The notes under the pieces are model-generated. The model saw only the letters and a list, made by a program, of their open reading frames with translations. It made no database searches and had not been told where the DNA came from. A DNA stretch of 64,000 nt from Azospirillum sp. TSA2s (lineage in GTDB: Bacteria > Pseudomonadota > Alphaproteobacteria > Azospirillales > Azospirillaceae). Positions 45,225-53,631 of the stretch are shown piece after piece. Position numbers and translations under genes: made by a program. Each line of letters starts with the position of its first letter. Within the stretch, counting starts at the first letter, position 1. The stretch spans positions 2,691,501 through 2,755,500 of the forward strand of contig NZ_CP039650.1 of NCBI RefSeq assembly GCF_004923315.1, in the 5' to 3' direction.

Positions 45225-47375
45225 TCAGGCGATCGCAGGTGCGGCTTGGGAGCGCACCATGTCGGCCAGCGCCTCGGGCGGCATCGGGCGGCCGAACAGA
45301 TAACCCTGCATCAGATCGCAGCCGACCGACACCAGGAAATCGCGCTGCTCCGCCGTCTCCACCCCTTCCGCCACCGTGGTCAGGCCCAGGCCGTGCGCCA
45401 TGCCGACGGCGGCGCGGACAAGGGCGTTGCTCTTGGGGTTCTCCGGCACGTCGATGACGAAGGCTCGGTCGATCTTCAGCTTCGCCACCGGCAACTGCTG
45501 CACATAGCTGAGGGAGGAATAGCCGGACCCGAAATCGTCGATGGCCGCCTGGATGCCCAGATCGGCCAGTTCGCCCAGCGTCCGCACCGCCACCTTCAAG
45601 TCACGCACCGCCGCCTGTTCGGTGATCTCCAATCCCAGATGGCTGCTCAGCGTCGCATGCTCGCCCAGCAATTCCTCCAGCCGAAGGGTCAGGTTGCCGC
45701 GCAGGAATTGCTGGCCGGAGATGTTGAGGAAAACGCGGTCGGGCAGCACACCATCGGCCTCCCAGACCGCCATCTGGGCGACCGCGGTCGACAGAACCCA
45801 GTCGGTGATCGGCACGATCAGGCCGCTTTCCTCCGCAACCGGGATGAACTCGCCGGGCGAGACCGGTCCCAAGGCATGATGATCCCAGCGCAGCAGCGCT
45901 TCCGCCGACCGGATCCGGCCGGCCCTGTCGACGATGGGCTGATAGACGAGGCGCAACTCGTTGCGTTCGATGGCGTGGGTCAGATGCATGGTCAGCATCA
46001 TCCGCCGCGTCGCCGCCGCGGCCATCTCCAGCGTGTAGAAGCAGACGGCGTTGCCGCCATTGTGCTGCACCGCCTGCAGGGCCAGCTTGGCCTTGGCGTT
46101 CAGGTCCTCCAGCGTGCTGACCGTGTCGTCCTGCACCGCGGCGCCGACCGACAGGCGCAGCCGCACCCAATGCCGGTCGGCGTAGATCGACGCGGTCAAC
46201 CTGTCGTGCAGCACGCCGGCCAGCGTGCGCGCGTGGTCGGCGTCGGTCACCCGTGACAGCGCTGCGAATTCGTCGGCGGCGATGCGGCAGATGATGGTGT
46301 TGGGCGGCAGCACCTCCGTCACGCGGCTGACCATCGCCTTCAGCGCGGCGTCGCCGACATGGAAGCCGAAGGCTTCGTTCACGTCGCTGAACTGGTCGAC
46401 GTCGAGCGAGAACAGCGCGAACAGGCTCCCGCCCGAAGCCACGTCTTTCCCCTCGGCGCGGCTGCCGGCGAACAGAGCCTCGCATTCCTCGAGGAAGGCG
46501 GTGCGGGTCAGGACGCCGGTCAGGGGGTCGTGCCGCGCGAGGTAGGAGGCGCGCTGCTCCGCCGCAAGGCGTTCGGAGATGTCGCGGATGATGCCGACGA
46601 AGGTCACATCCTCGCCCAGCCGCGCCTGACCGACGCTGAGATGGATGGGGAACACCGTGCCGTCCTTGCGCTGACCCAGCGTTTCGCGGCCGATGCCGAT
46701 GATCTTGGGCCGGTCGGTCCGCATATAGGTGTCGACGTAGCGGCCATGGTCGCGCGAAAAGGGTGGCGGCATCAGGATCGACATGTTCCGCCCGACCAGT
46801 TCACCGTCCTCATACCCGAACAGGCGGCAGCAGGCGCGGTTGATGGAGCGGATGATGCCGCTGCGGTCCGAGACGATGATGCCGTCCACCGCCGCGTCCA
46901 GCAGGGTGGCGATGAAGGAATCCCGGCAGGTCACGAACTCCGCGATCCGGTCGGGATCGCCGGTCAGGTGAAAGGTGCCGAGATAGCCGACGGTCGCCCC
47001 GGCGGCATCGCGATGGGCGATCACGCTGCCGCTGAGGATCGAGCGGCGGCCGTCGCAACCGACCGTCGGGCAATCGACCGGCGCGGAGGTTGTCACCGGC
47101 GAACCGTCCAGCGTCGCAATGGCAGCGGCCAGCGCCGCGGTCACGGGATGGGCGATGCCGACCAGCGCGCAGCCGATCAGGTCCGCCGGCGAGCGGTCCA
47201 GAACCGCCGCGAAATGCGGATCGGCATGGCGGCACAAGCCGTCACGGTCCAGATAGACCAGCGCCATCCCGCCATCGTCCAGCAGGCTGGCGGCCAAAGA
47301 GGCCAGAAATGCGGGATCACGCGGCATCGCAGCGGCTTGCGCCCCGCTGGAACCACTGCTTTCGGAACCGTTCAT
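45225..47375 (-). CDS. PAS-GGDEF-EAL protein with degenerate GGDEF, probable c-di-GMP phosphodiesterase
   Basis: A 716-residue cytosolic signalling protein. In order: an N-terminal PAS-like region (about 25-130), a PAS domain (about 150-270, TLLDAAVDGIIVSDRSGIIRS), a GGDEF domain (about 280-440) and an EAL domain (about 455-710). The cyclase motif reads AADEF (366-370) instead of GGDEF, so synthesis is probably lost. EAL 492-494, ITEQ, DDFGSGYSS and KIDRAFV are intact, so hydrolysis of c-di-GMP is likely. The ATG is taken; a GTG eight codons upstream also has GCGGATC before it. It lies 97 bp upstream of fbpA on the same strand. Confidence 0.9.
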   Translation of the reverse strand: MNGSESSGSSGAQAAAMPRDPAFLASLAASLLDDGGMALVYLDRDGLCRHADPHFAAVLDRSPADLIGCALVGIAHPVTAALAAAIATLDGSPVTTSAPVDCPTVGCDGRRSILSGSVIAHRDAAGATVGYLGTFHLTGDPDRIAEFVTCRDSFIATLLDAAVDGIIVSDRSGIIRSINRACCRLFGYEDGELVGRNMSILMPPPFSRDHGRYVDTYMRTDRPKIIGIGRETLGQRKDGTVFPIHLSVGQARLGEDVTFVGIIRDISERLAAEQRASYLARHDPLTGVLTRTAFLEECEALFAGSRAEGKDVASGGSLFALFSLDVDQFSDVNEAFGFHVGDAALKAMVSRVTEVLPPNTIICRIAADEFAALSRVTDADHARTLAGVLHDRLTASIYADRHWVRLRLSVGAAVQDDTVSTLEDLNAKAKLALQAVQHNGGNAVCFYTLEMAAAATRRMMLTMHLTHAIERNELRLVYQPIVDRAGRIRSAEALLRWDHHALGPVSPGEFIPVAEESGLIVPITDWVLSTAVAQMAVWEADGVLPDRVFLNISGQQFLRGNLTLRLEELLGEHATLSSHLGLEITEQAAVRDLKVAVRTLGELADLGIQAAIDDFGSGYSSLSYVQQLPVAKLKIDRAFVIDVPENPKSNALVRAAVGMAHGLGLTTVAEGVETAEQRDFLVSVGCDLMQGYLFGRPMPPEALADMVRSQAAPAIA

Positions 47376-47950
47376 CTGATCCGCCGGTTGTAGGTTCACG
47401 AAACGATCCGCTTTTCTCTATACCGCCGGAAAGGGCGGCCTGATGATGCACCGACGGTCGCCCGGCGGCTGAATCGGACACCCGACGGAGGTATTATGAC
47501 CCCGTCCGGCTTGATTTCCAACGCCAAGCAATCCCGCAAATGCCAAAGATTTGCGCAACCCGTTGCCCGTGATGCATTCGCACTCTAACGGTTAGAGTCC
47601 GATACATGATTGACATGGTTCAATGCGCGGCACGGTTCCGGGAATAAACGGCCGCGCCCGGCAGCACCACCACAGCTTTTGCGCGTGTGGTCTGCGACAA
47701 TTCGGTGGCATCCACCGCAGCGGACTGGACCTGCGGCGGTATTGGCCCCAGGATTCTCTCCACACATTCCCCGCACGGGAAGCAATTCGCCTCACAGCCC
47801 GCGATGGAGGAATAAACCGGACGTCCCAGGCGTTTGTCCGACAATGGCCGCAGCCGCAGGCGTGAACCACCAGCGTCACGCCGGATGCTGCCGTCGCTTC
47901 GGGTCCGCCAACGGTCCGCAGTTCAAGAAATCGATTGGGAGCATCCAGAC
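47376..47950. other. Intergenic region, 575 bp, with a 17-bp palindrome
   Basis: Divergent region with less GC-rich sequence than its surroundings. It contains the perfect palindrome at 47582. A minus-strand open frame at 47620-47844 with several cysteines has no ribosome site and weak codon bias, so I do not call it. No terminator or RNA gene recognised. Confidence 0.4.
47582..47598. promoter_or_regulatory. Perfect palindrome ACTCTAAC-G-GTTAGAGT, operator candidate
   Basis: Two eight-base arms with a one-base centre. Perfect dyads of this size in intergenic DNA are usually dimeric regulator sites; ACTCTA/TAGAGT half-sites resemble those of several MerR-family regulators, but no regulator is assigned. 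Confidence 0.4.
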
Positions 47951-48193
47951 ATGACCAACGCATTCAGCCAGATCAGCCACGCCGACGGCCGTGCGTACTA
48001 CCAGGGCACTCCGCTGTCCCTGGCCGATGCGCAGATCATGCTCAACGACGACATCCTTCGCCGGACCGTGCGTGTCGGTGCCTATTTGCGGGTGGACGAC
48101 GCCGGCCGCCTCGTTCTGGTGAACGGTCCTGCCCTGCGGCGCTCAGTGAACCGGCCGCCGACCTTCAGCCCCCGCGCGGGCCGGCAAGAATAA
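47951..48193 (+). CDS. Hypothetical small protein
   Basis: An 80-residue protein, MTNAFSQISHADGRAYYQGT at the start, soluble, with VGAYLRVDDAGRLVLVNGPAL in the middle. I do not recognise it. GGGAG lies 11 bases upstream of the ATG. Its last ten codons overlap the 3-prime end of the convergent ynfA-like gene by 29 bp, which casts slight doubt on the C-terminus. Confidence 0.5.
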   Translation: MTNAFSQISHADGRAYYQGTPLSLADAQIMLNDDILRRTVRVGAYLRVDDAGRLVLVNGPALRRSVNRPPTFSPRAGRQE

Positions 48194-48506
48194 GCGCCGC
48201 CCCCGCCAGACAGACCAATGCGCCGGCCGCGTCCCAGCGGTCCGGCCGCGCGCCCTCGACCAGCCAGAGCCACAGCAGCGACGCCGCGATGTAGACGCCG
48301 CCATAGGCGGCATAGGCCCGTCCGGCGAAATCGGCGTCCGCCCGAGTCAGCAGCCACGCGAACAGGCAGAGGCTCGCGAATCCGGGCAGCACCCACCATG
48401 CGCTCCGCCCCAGCCGTATCCAGGCCCAGAAGGCGAAGCAGCCGGCGATCTCCGCCAGTGCGGCCGCACCGTAGACGGCCAGCGTCGTCCCCAGCGCCCG
48501 CGCCAT
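48165..48506 (-). CDS. YnfA family membrane protein (UPF0060)
   Basis: A 113-residue protein with four membrane segments. AALAEIAGCFAFWAWIRLGRS and the central AYAAYGGVYIAASLLWLWLVEG are the YnfA signature, including the conserved Glu and Cys. The family is related to small multidrug transporters; the substrate is unknown. GGAGG four bases upstream fixes the ATG. Confidence 0.88.
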   Translation of the reverse strand: MARALGTTLAVYGAAALAEIAGCFAFWAWIRLGRSAWWVLPGFASLCLFAWLLTRADADFAGRAYAAYGGVYIAASLLWLWLVEGARPDRWDAAGALVCLAGAALILAGPRGG

Positions 48507-48693
48507 CCTGCCTCCGTTTCCTCCCCGTCATCGACCGGGCCGATGCTGCCCATCGCCGATTGCCGCGTCAATGCGTTGCGCGCCGGTGAATGGCGCCACA
48601 GCTCGTTTCAATTTGCCGCCGCAATATTACAGCGCATTCATGGACTTCACCGAGGGTGCGGCATAGATTCGCCGCTAACGGAGGCATACGGCG

Positions 48694-48909
48694 ATGTTCA
48701 TAGATGTAACCAACCCTATGCGGGACGCTTTCGAAACGATCCAGGCCACCGACGTGATCTCGGATGCGAAGAAGCACGTCCTGTTTCAGGGACTGGAGGC
48801 ATTGCGCCGTCAGCACTGCCCGCAGCCGGCTCAAGCCGTCCGATGCTGCGAGGATTGCCTGGTCCGTCACCGCTGTCTGTCGGCGGTTCTCGACCTGCTT
48901 GGTTCCTGA
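48694..48909 (+). CDS. Hypothetical small cysteine-containing protein
   Basis: A 71-residue soluble protein starting MFIDVTNPMRDAFETIQATD. The C-terminal half carries CCEDCLVRHRC after an earlier Cys in RRQHCPQ, a spacing that could bind a metal or an Fe-S cluster (inference). GGAGG nine bases before the ATG is a strong start signal. I do not recognise the family. A second small gene follows 35 bp downstream on the same strand. Confidence 0.6.
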   Translation: MFIDVTNPMRDAFETIQATDVISDAKKHVLFQGLEALRRQHCPQPAQAVRCCEDCLVRHRCLSAVLDLLGS

Positions 48910-48944
48910 CCATCAGCCCTGACGATCGGATTGGACGCGGCAGA

Positions 48945-49271
48945 GTGAGGCTTACGCTCGACGACGAAGCGACGCTGTGTTCCGTCGAAATCCTGGCGGA
49001 GGCGGTCGAGATGGCCTTTGTTCCCGGCATCCTCGAACTGCGCACCCTGCGCGATTCCCTGAATGAGGCCCTGCGCACCCGCTCTCCGGCGGCGGTGAGG
49101 CTGGCCTACAGCGCCTTCAGCCGGGTCGACCGCGATTTCCGGGACAAGATCGCCCACCACGCCCTGCAATTGGCGGCGCTGCGCCGGCACAGCGCCGGCC
49201 CGATGCGCACCTGCGGCGGCACCCCGCCGCGCGGGGCCGGCCGCGGCATCGACGAACCGCGCCGGGCCTGA
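48945..49271 (+). CDS. Hypothetical protein downstream of the cysteine-containing protein
   Basis: A 108-residue protein beginning at a GTG, VRLTLDDEATLCSVEILAEA, helical through LRDSLNEALRTRSPAAVRLAY, ending in a Gly/Arg-rich tail. I do not recognise it. Codon use from about 48930 is coding-like, but the start is uncertain because no strong ribosome site is visible. It may form an operon with the small gene upstream. Confidence 0.45.
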   Translation: MRLTLDDEATLCSVEILAEAVEMAFVPGILELRTLRDSLNEALRTRSPAAVRLAYSAFSRVDRDFRDKIAHHALQLAALRRHSAGPMRTCGGTPPRGAGRGIDEPRRA

Positions 49272-49382
49272 TCCGCAAATCCCTCAGCGGGGCCGACTTG
49301 TCTTTCGTGTACTATTTGTAATGGACCCTTTGCCCATCCCTCCTGTTGTTCCGGCATAACCAACACGCAAGAGGTTGCCACC

Positions 49383-49562
49383 ATGGACAAGGACCGGATC
49401 GAGGGCGCCGCCCGCACCGTCAAGGGTTCGATCAAGGAAGCGGCCGGCAAGCTGACCGGCGACACCAAGACCGAGGCCGAGGGCCGCGGCGAGAAGGCCG
49501 CCGGCAAGGTTCAGAACAGCATCGGCGGCGCCAAGGATGCCGTGCGAGACGCGCTGAAGTGA
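49383..49562 (+). CDS. CsbD family protein
   Basis: A 59-residue hydrophilic protein, MDKDRIEGAARTVKGSIKEA then GKLTGDTKTEAEGRGEKAAG, with the repeated Gly-Lys/Glu pattern of the CsbD/YjbJ stress-protein family. Members are abundant in stationary phase and stress; the molecular role is unknown. AGAGG eight bases upstream fixes the ATG. No EcfG-type promoter is visible before it. A terminator follows. Confidence 0.9.
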   Translation: MDKDRIEGAARTVKGSIKEAAGKLTGDTKTEAEGRGEKAAGKVQNSIGGAKDAVRDALK

Positions 49563-49605
49563 TCTTGGCACCCGCCTAGGGTTCCAGTAAACGGTGAGTT
49601 TCCGA

Positions 49606-49647
49606 CGCCCCGGCCCCACCTTTTCCGTGGAGCCGGGGCGTTCGTTT
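49606..49647 (+). terminator. Intrinsic terminator after the CsbD gene
   Basis: CGCCCCGGC-C-CCAC pairs with GTGG-A-GCCGGGGCG (one mismatch, seven-base loop), followed by TTCGTTT. Confidence 0.65.
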
Positions 49648-49782
49648 GCGAATTGACCCTGACGAGAGGAACGACGCCGGAGATCGGCGGTGTGGAAATG
49701 GGCTGTTGCCGCCCCACCCTCCCCTATCTATGATGCGCCGCCCCGGCCGGATGGCCGAACGACGCGCTTAGATTCGGGTCCC

Positions 49783-51663
49783 ATGCTCCAGTTCATCCGC
49801 AATTTCGCCGGCTCCTGGGTCGTCAAGATCCTGTTCGTGCTGTTGATCCTCAGCTTCGGCATCTGGGGGATCGGCGACGTGTTCCGCTCCACCACTCCCA
49901 CCACCGTCGCCGAGGTCGGCAAGGTGGAGATCGGGCAGCAGGCGCTGGACCAGGAATTCCGCCGGCAGATGGAACGGCTTCGCCCGATGCTGGGCGGCAA
50001 CCTGACCGCCGAGCAGGCCAAGCGATTCGGCCTTCTGGAGCAGTCGCTGCAATCGCTGATCCAGCGCACGCTGTTCGACCTCGCGGCGGCCGATATGGGC
50101 ATTGCCGTCGGGCCGGAGGTGGTCCGCATGCGCATCGCCGAAGAGCCGGCCTTCCGCAACCAGCAGGGCCAGTTCGACCCGAACGTCTTCCGGTCGGTGC
50201 TGCGCAACAACCAGCTGACCGAAGACGGCTATGTCGCGATGATCCAGCGCGAGACGGCGCGCCAGCTGGTCGCCGGTGCGGTGTCCGCCGGCCTCACCCC
50301 GCCGCAGCCGCTGGTGCAGGACCTCTACCGCTATCGCGGCGAAAAGCGCGTGGCGGAGGTGGTGACCCTGCCCAACGCCGCCATCGGCGATGTCGGCGTG
50401 CCCGACGACGCGACGATCAAGCAGTCGTATGAGGACCATCAGGTCCGCTTCACCGCCCCGGAATACCGCGCCCTGACGGTCGCCCGCCTGTCGCCCGACG
50501 TGCTCGCCAAGGACATCAAGATCGACGATGCCCAGCTGCGCAAGGCGTATGAGGAGCGCGCGAACGAATTCGGCGCCCCGGAAAAGCGCACCGTGCAGAT
50601 GGTGGTGGTCGACGATGAGGCGAAGGCCAAGCAGATCGCCGAAGCCGCGAAGGCCAAGGGCATCGCCGAAGCCGCCAAGGATGCCGGCGTCGAGCCGGTG
50701 ACCCTGGACAACATCGCCAAGGCCGACCTGCCGGAAATCGGCGACGCCGCCTTCGCGCTGGAGCCCGGCAAGCCCTCCGACCCGATCAAGAGCGCGCTCG
50801 GCTGGCATGTCATGGCCGTCACCGGCGTCACTCCCGGCTCGACCAAGAGCTTCGAGGATGTGCGCGGCCAGCTGGAGGCGGAGCTGAAGAAGGAGCAGGC
50901 GCTCGACTCCGTCTTCTCCATCGCCAATCGGGTCGAGGACCAGCTCGCAAGCGGTGCGCCGCTGGAGGAAGTCGCGCAGGCCCAGGGTCTGGCCCTGACC
51001 AAGGTCGCCGCCGTCGACAGCACCGGCAAGGCGCCGGACGGCAAGGACGCCGCCCCCGACCTTCCCGGCTTGAAGGCGCAGTTGCCGAATGCTTTCCAGC
51101 TGAAGACCGGCGCAACCTCCAACCTGACCGAGGGCGAGGGCAGCGTTTTCACCGCCGTCCGCGTCGACAGCGTGATCCCCGCCGCCGTCCGTCCGCTGGC
51201 CGACGTGCGCGATCAGGTCGTCGCCGACTGGCAGCAGGAGCAGCGCGCCGAGCGCGCCGCCAAGAAGGCGGAGGAGATCGCCGCCCGCCTGAAACAGGGA
51301 TCGGAAGCCGCCGCCCAGGACGTCGCCACCCAGGCCGGCGCCAGCTTCGCCATGACCGCCCCCTTCACCCGTGATGCCCAGTCGGTGCAGGGCCTGCCGG
51401 CCGACATGGTCGCCAAGCTGTTCGCCGCCAAGCCGAACGAGGTCGTCACCGGCAACACCGCCGACGCGCAGGTCGTCGCCCGGTTGAAGGAGGTCATCCC
51501 GGCCGACCCGAAGGCCGCCGACGCCGATCTGGCGCCGGTCCGCGCATCGGTCGAACAGGGAATGGAGAACGATCTGGTGGCCGAATTCACCAACGCGCTG
51601 CGCGACAAGTATCCGGTCCGCATCCACCGCCAGCGCATCGACCAGTTCTTCGCCAGCAACTGA
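49783..51663 (+). CDS. PpiD-like periplasmic peptidyl-prolyl isomerase (SurA_N domain)
   Basis: A 626-residue membrane-anchored foldase. One membrane segment at about 12-33 (VVKILFVLLILSFGIWGIGDVF) holds it to the inner membrane; a SurA-like chaperone region (about 40-240) precedes a parvulin-type PPIC domain (about 265-365, with PDEIGDAAFALEPGKPSDPI-like ADLPEIGDAAFALEPGKPSD and SALGWHVMAVTGV). It helps folding of newly exported proteins at the Sec exit. The ATG giving MLQFIRNFAGS is conserved in the family. It lies 42 bp before trpE on the same strand. Confidence 0.92.
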   Translation: MLQFIRNFAGSWVVKILFVLLILSFGIWGIGDVFRSTTPTTVAEVGKVEIGQQALDQEFRRQMERLRPMLGGNLTAEQAKRFGLLEQSLQSLIQRTLFDLAAADMGIAVGPEVVRMRIAEEPAFRNQQGQFDPNVFRSVLRNNQLTEDGYVAMIQRETARQLVAGAVSAGLTPPQPLVQDLYRYRGEKRVAEVVTLPNAAIGDVGVPDDATIKQSYEDHQVRFTAPEYRALTVARLSPDVLAKDIKIDDAQLRKAYEERANEFGAPEKRTVQMVVVDDEAKAKQIAEAAKAKGIAEAAKDAGVEPVTLDNIAKADLPEIGDAAFALEPGKPSDPIKSALGWHVMAVTGVTPGSTKSFEDVRGQLEAELKKEQALDSVFSIANRVEDQLASGAPLEEVAQAQGLALTKVAAVDSTGKAPDGKDAAPDLPGLKAQLPNAFQLKTGATSNLTEGEGSVFTAVRVDSVIPAAVRPLADVRDQVVADWQQEQRAERAAKKAEEIAARLKQGSEAAAQDVATQAGASFAMTAPFTRDAQSVQGLPADMVAKLFAAKPNEVVTGNTADAQVVARLKEVIPADPKAADADLAPVRASVEQGMENDLVAEFTNALRDKYPVRIHRQRIDQFFASN

Positions 51664-51705
51664 GTCTCCGGCTCAGCCGACAGCAACCCCGAGAGGTTCC
51701 GTGCC

Positions 51706-53217
51706 GTGAAGGTCCAGCCCGATACCACCACCTTCGATGCCGCTTATGCCGCCGGTCGGCCGCAGGTGGTGTGGACCACGCTGGTCAGCGATCTGGAGAC
51801 GCCGGTTTCCGCCTATATGAAGCTGGCGGATGGACGTCCGTTCGGTTTCCTGCTGGAGTCGGCGGAACGCGGGGCCGGGTCGCGGCGCGACCGCTATTCG
51901 GTCATTGGCTTCAAGCCCGACGTGGTGTGGCGGTCGCGCGGCAACCGGGCGGAGATCAACCGCGATGCCCTGCACGACCGCGACGCCTTCAAGCCGCTCG
52001 ACCAAGCGCCGTTGGAAGCGTTGCGCGCGCTGATCAACGAGAGCCGGATCCCGCTGCCGGAAGAACTGCCGCCGATGGCCGCCGGTCTGTTCGGCTACAT
52101 GACCTACGACATGGTCCGCCTGATGGAACGGCTGCCGGACAACAATCCGGACGAGCTGAACATCCCGGATGCCATCCTGACCCGGCCCAGCATCGTCGCC
52201 ATCTTCGACAGCCACACCGATTCGATCACGCTGGTGACGCCGGTCTGGCCGAAGCCCGGCAAGGATGCCGCCACGGCCTATGCCGACGCGCGGGAACGGC
52301 TGACCGATGCGTTGGCCGACCTGGAACGCCCCCTGCCCTATCGGCGGGAGCCGCGGACGGAAAACGGTCTGCCACTGGCCTGGACCTCCAACACGACGCG
52401 CGAGGAATATCACGCGATCGTGGAGAAGGCTAAGGAGTACATCCGTGCCGGCGACATCTTCCAGGTCGTGCCGTCCCAGCGCATCCGCTTCCCCTTCAAG
52501 CCGTCGCCGCTGGCGCTGTATCGCACGCTGCGCCGGCTGAACCCGTCGCCCTTCCTGTTCCATTGCGACTTCGGCGAGTTGACCGTCGTCGGCTCCAGCC
52601 CGGAGATCCTGGTGCGGGTGCGCGACGGCAAGGTCACCGTCCGCCCGATCGCCGGCACCCGCAAGCGCGGCGCCACCACGGCGGAGGACGAGGCGCTGGC
52701 CGCCGATCTGCTGAGCGATCCGAAGGAATTGGCCGAGCACCTGATGCTGCTCGACCTCGGCCGCAACGACGTTGGCCGGGTGGCGAAGGTCGGCACGGTC
52801 AAGGTGACGTCCAAGATGATCGTGGAGCTTTACAGCCACGTCATGCACATCGTCTCCAACGTCGAGGGCGACCTTGATCCGAAGTTCGACGCGCTCGACG
52901 CCCTGGTCGCCGGCTTCCCGGCCGGTACGGTGTCCGGTGCGCCGAAGGTCCGCGCGATGGAGATCATCGACGAGTTGGAGAAGGCCCGCCGCGGCGTCTA
53001 TGCCGGCTGCGTCGGCTATTTCGGCGCGTCGGGTGCGATGGACACGTGTATCGCGTTGCGCACCGCCGTGTTGAAGGACGGCATGATGTATGTCCAGGCC
53101 GGCGGCGGCGTCGTCGCCGACAGCGATCCGGAGGCCGAGTATCAGGAGACCGTCAACAAGTCGATGGCCCTGATTCGCGCCGCCGAGGAGACGCTGCGCA
53201 CCACCGCGCGCGGGTAA
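51706..53217 (+). CDS. trpE: Anthranilate synthase component I
   Basis: A 503-residue TrpE that converts chorismate to anthranilate with the TrpG glutaminase, the first step of tryptophan synthesis. The chorismate-binding domain shows AGDIFQVVPSQR, SPFLFHCDFGELTVVGSSPEILVR, RPIAGTRKRG, EHLMLLDLGRNDVGRVAKVG and GFPAGTVSGAPKVRAMEII. Length is normal and no TrpG is fused. GAGAGG nine bases before the GTG decides the start. trpG and trpDC are not in the window. A terminator follows at once. Confidence 0.97.
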   Translation: MKVQPDTTTFDAAYAAGRPQVVWTTLVSDLETPVSAYMKLADGRPFGFLLESAERGAGSRRDRYSVIGFKPDVVWRSRGNRAEINRDALHDRDAFKPLDQAPLEALRALINESRIPLPEELPPMAAGLFGYMTYDMVRLMERLPDNNPDELNIPDAILTRPSIVAIFDSHTDSITLVTPVWPKPGKDAATAYADARERLTDALADLERPLPYRREPRTENGLPLAWTSNTTREEYHAIVEKAKEYIRAGDIFQVVPSQRIRFPFKPSPLALYRTLRRLNPSPFLFHCDFGELTVVGSSPEILVRVRDGKVTVRPIAGTRKRGATTAEDEALAADLLSDPKELAEHLMLLDLGRNDVGRVAKVGTVKVTSKMIVELYSHVMHIVSNVEGDLDPKFDALDALVAGFPAGTVSGAPKVRAMEIIDELEKARRGVYAGCVGYFGASGAMDTCIALRTAVLKDGMMYVQAGGGVVADSDPEAEYQETVNKSMALIRAAEETLRTTARG

Positions 53218-53244
53218 TCTTCGCAGTCACGTTCAACGAAGAAC

Positions 53245-53268
53245 GGCCGCCTCACGGGCGGCCTTTTT
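53245..53268 (+). terminator. Intrinsic terminator of trpE
   Basis: GGCCGCC and GGCGGCC form a perfect seven-pair stem with loop TCACG, followed by TTTTT, 28 bp after the trpE stop. Confidence 0.88.
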
Positions 53269-53400
53269 CATGCCAAAACAGTTGCCGAAGACCGACACTT
53301 TCTCCTGGGAAATGGATTATCCACAAGAATTTGCACGCTGTCGGCCGGTGGCGCCGCACACATCCGCAACCATGCATCTATAGTGGGAGTGTGTGAACGG

Positions 53401-53421
53401 GGTGGCGGATAGGCCGCCACC
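53401..53421 (+). other. Hairpin before the 24-residue hydrophobic ORF
   Basis: GGTGGCGG and CCGCCACC form a perfect eight-pair stem with loop ATAGG, ending 11 bases before the purine-rich ribosome site of the micro-ORF. It could control translation of that ORF. Confidence 0.5.
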
Positions 53422-53448
53422 GCCGCACACAACAAGGGAGAGAAGAGG

Positions 53449-53523
53449 ATGGAAAAGATCCTCACACTCCTGATCCTGCTGTTGCAGATCATCAAGGCGT
53501 GCCTTGATCTTCTGAACCGCTGA
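53449..53523 (+). CDS. Hydrophobic 24-residue peptide, possible type I toxin-like or membrane micro-protein
   Basis: The peptide starts MEKILTLLILLLQIIKACLD and ends LLNR: one amphipathic, strongly hydrophobic helix with Lys, Gln, Lys and Asp spaced along one face. AAGGGAG lies eight bases before the ATG. A perfect hairpin stands upstream and another directly after the stop, so the unit looks like an autonomous short transcript. The length and amphipathic Leu/Ile character resemble small membrane toxins such as TisB, but there is no sequence identity to prove it. It is too short for standard gene calling. Confidence 0.5.
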   Translation: MEKILTLLILLLQIIKACLDLLNR

Positions 53524-53530
53524 TCGGATG

Positions 53531-53563
53531 GGTGCGTCGGGGTGAATCAGACCCCGACGCACC
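53531..53563 (+). terminator. Strong hairpin after the micro-ORF
   Basis: GGTGCGTCGGGGT and ACCCCGACGCACC form a perfect 13-pair stem with a seven-base loop, seven bases after the micro-ORF stop. No clear T-run follows, so its role as terminator is tentative. Confidence 0.45.
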
Positions 53564-53631
53564 TGTCCCTAAAGATAAGCCATTTTCCACGCTTGCCAAG
53601 AGGCTTCCGCAAGCTCCTCGCGAGTTGACGG

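Noticed and set aside
47620..47844. Minus-strand frame of 74 codons with CEANCFPCGEC
   Set aside because: The cysteine spacing is tempting, but there is no ribosome site at any start, third-position GC is much lower than in real genes here, and overlapping frames are equally open.
49272..49382. Search for an EcfG promoter in front of the CsbD gene
   Set aside because: CsbD genes are often stress-controlled, but no GGAAC occurs in the right orientation in this gap.
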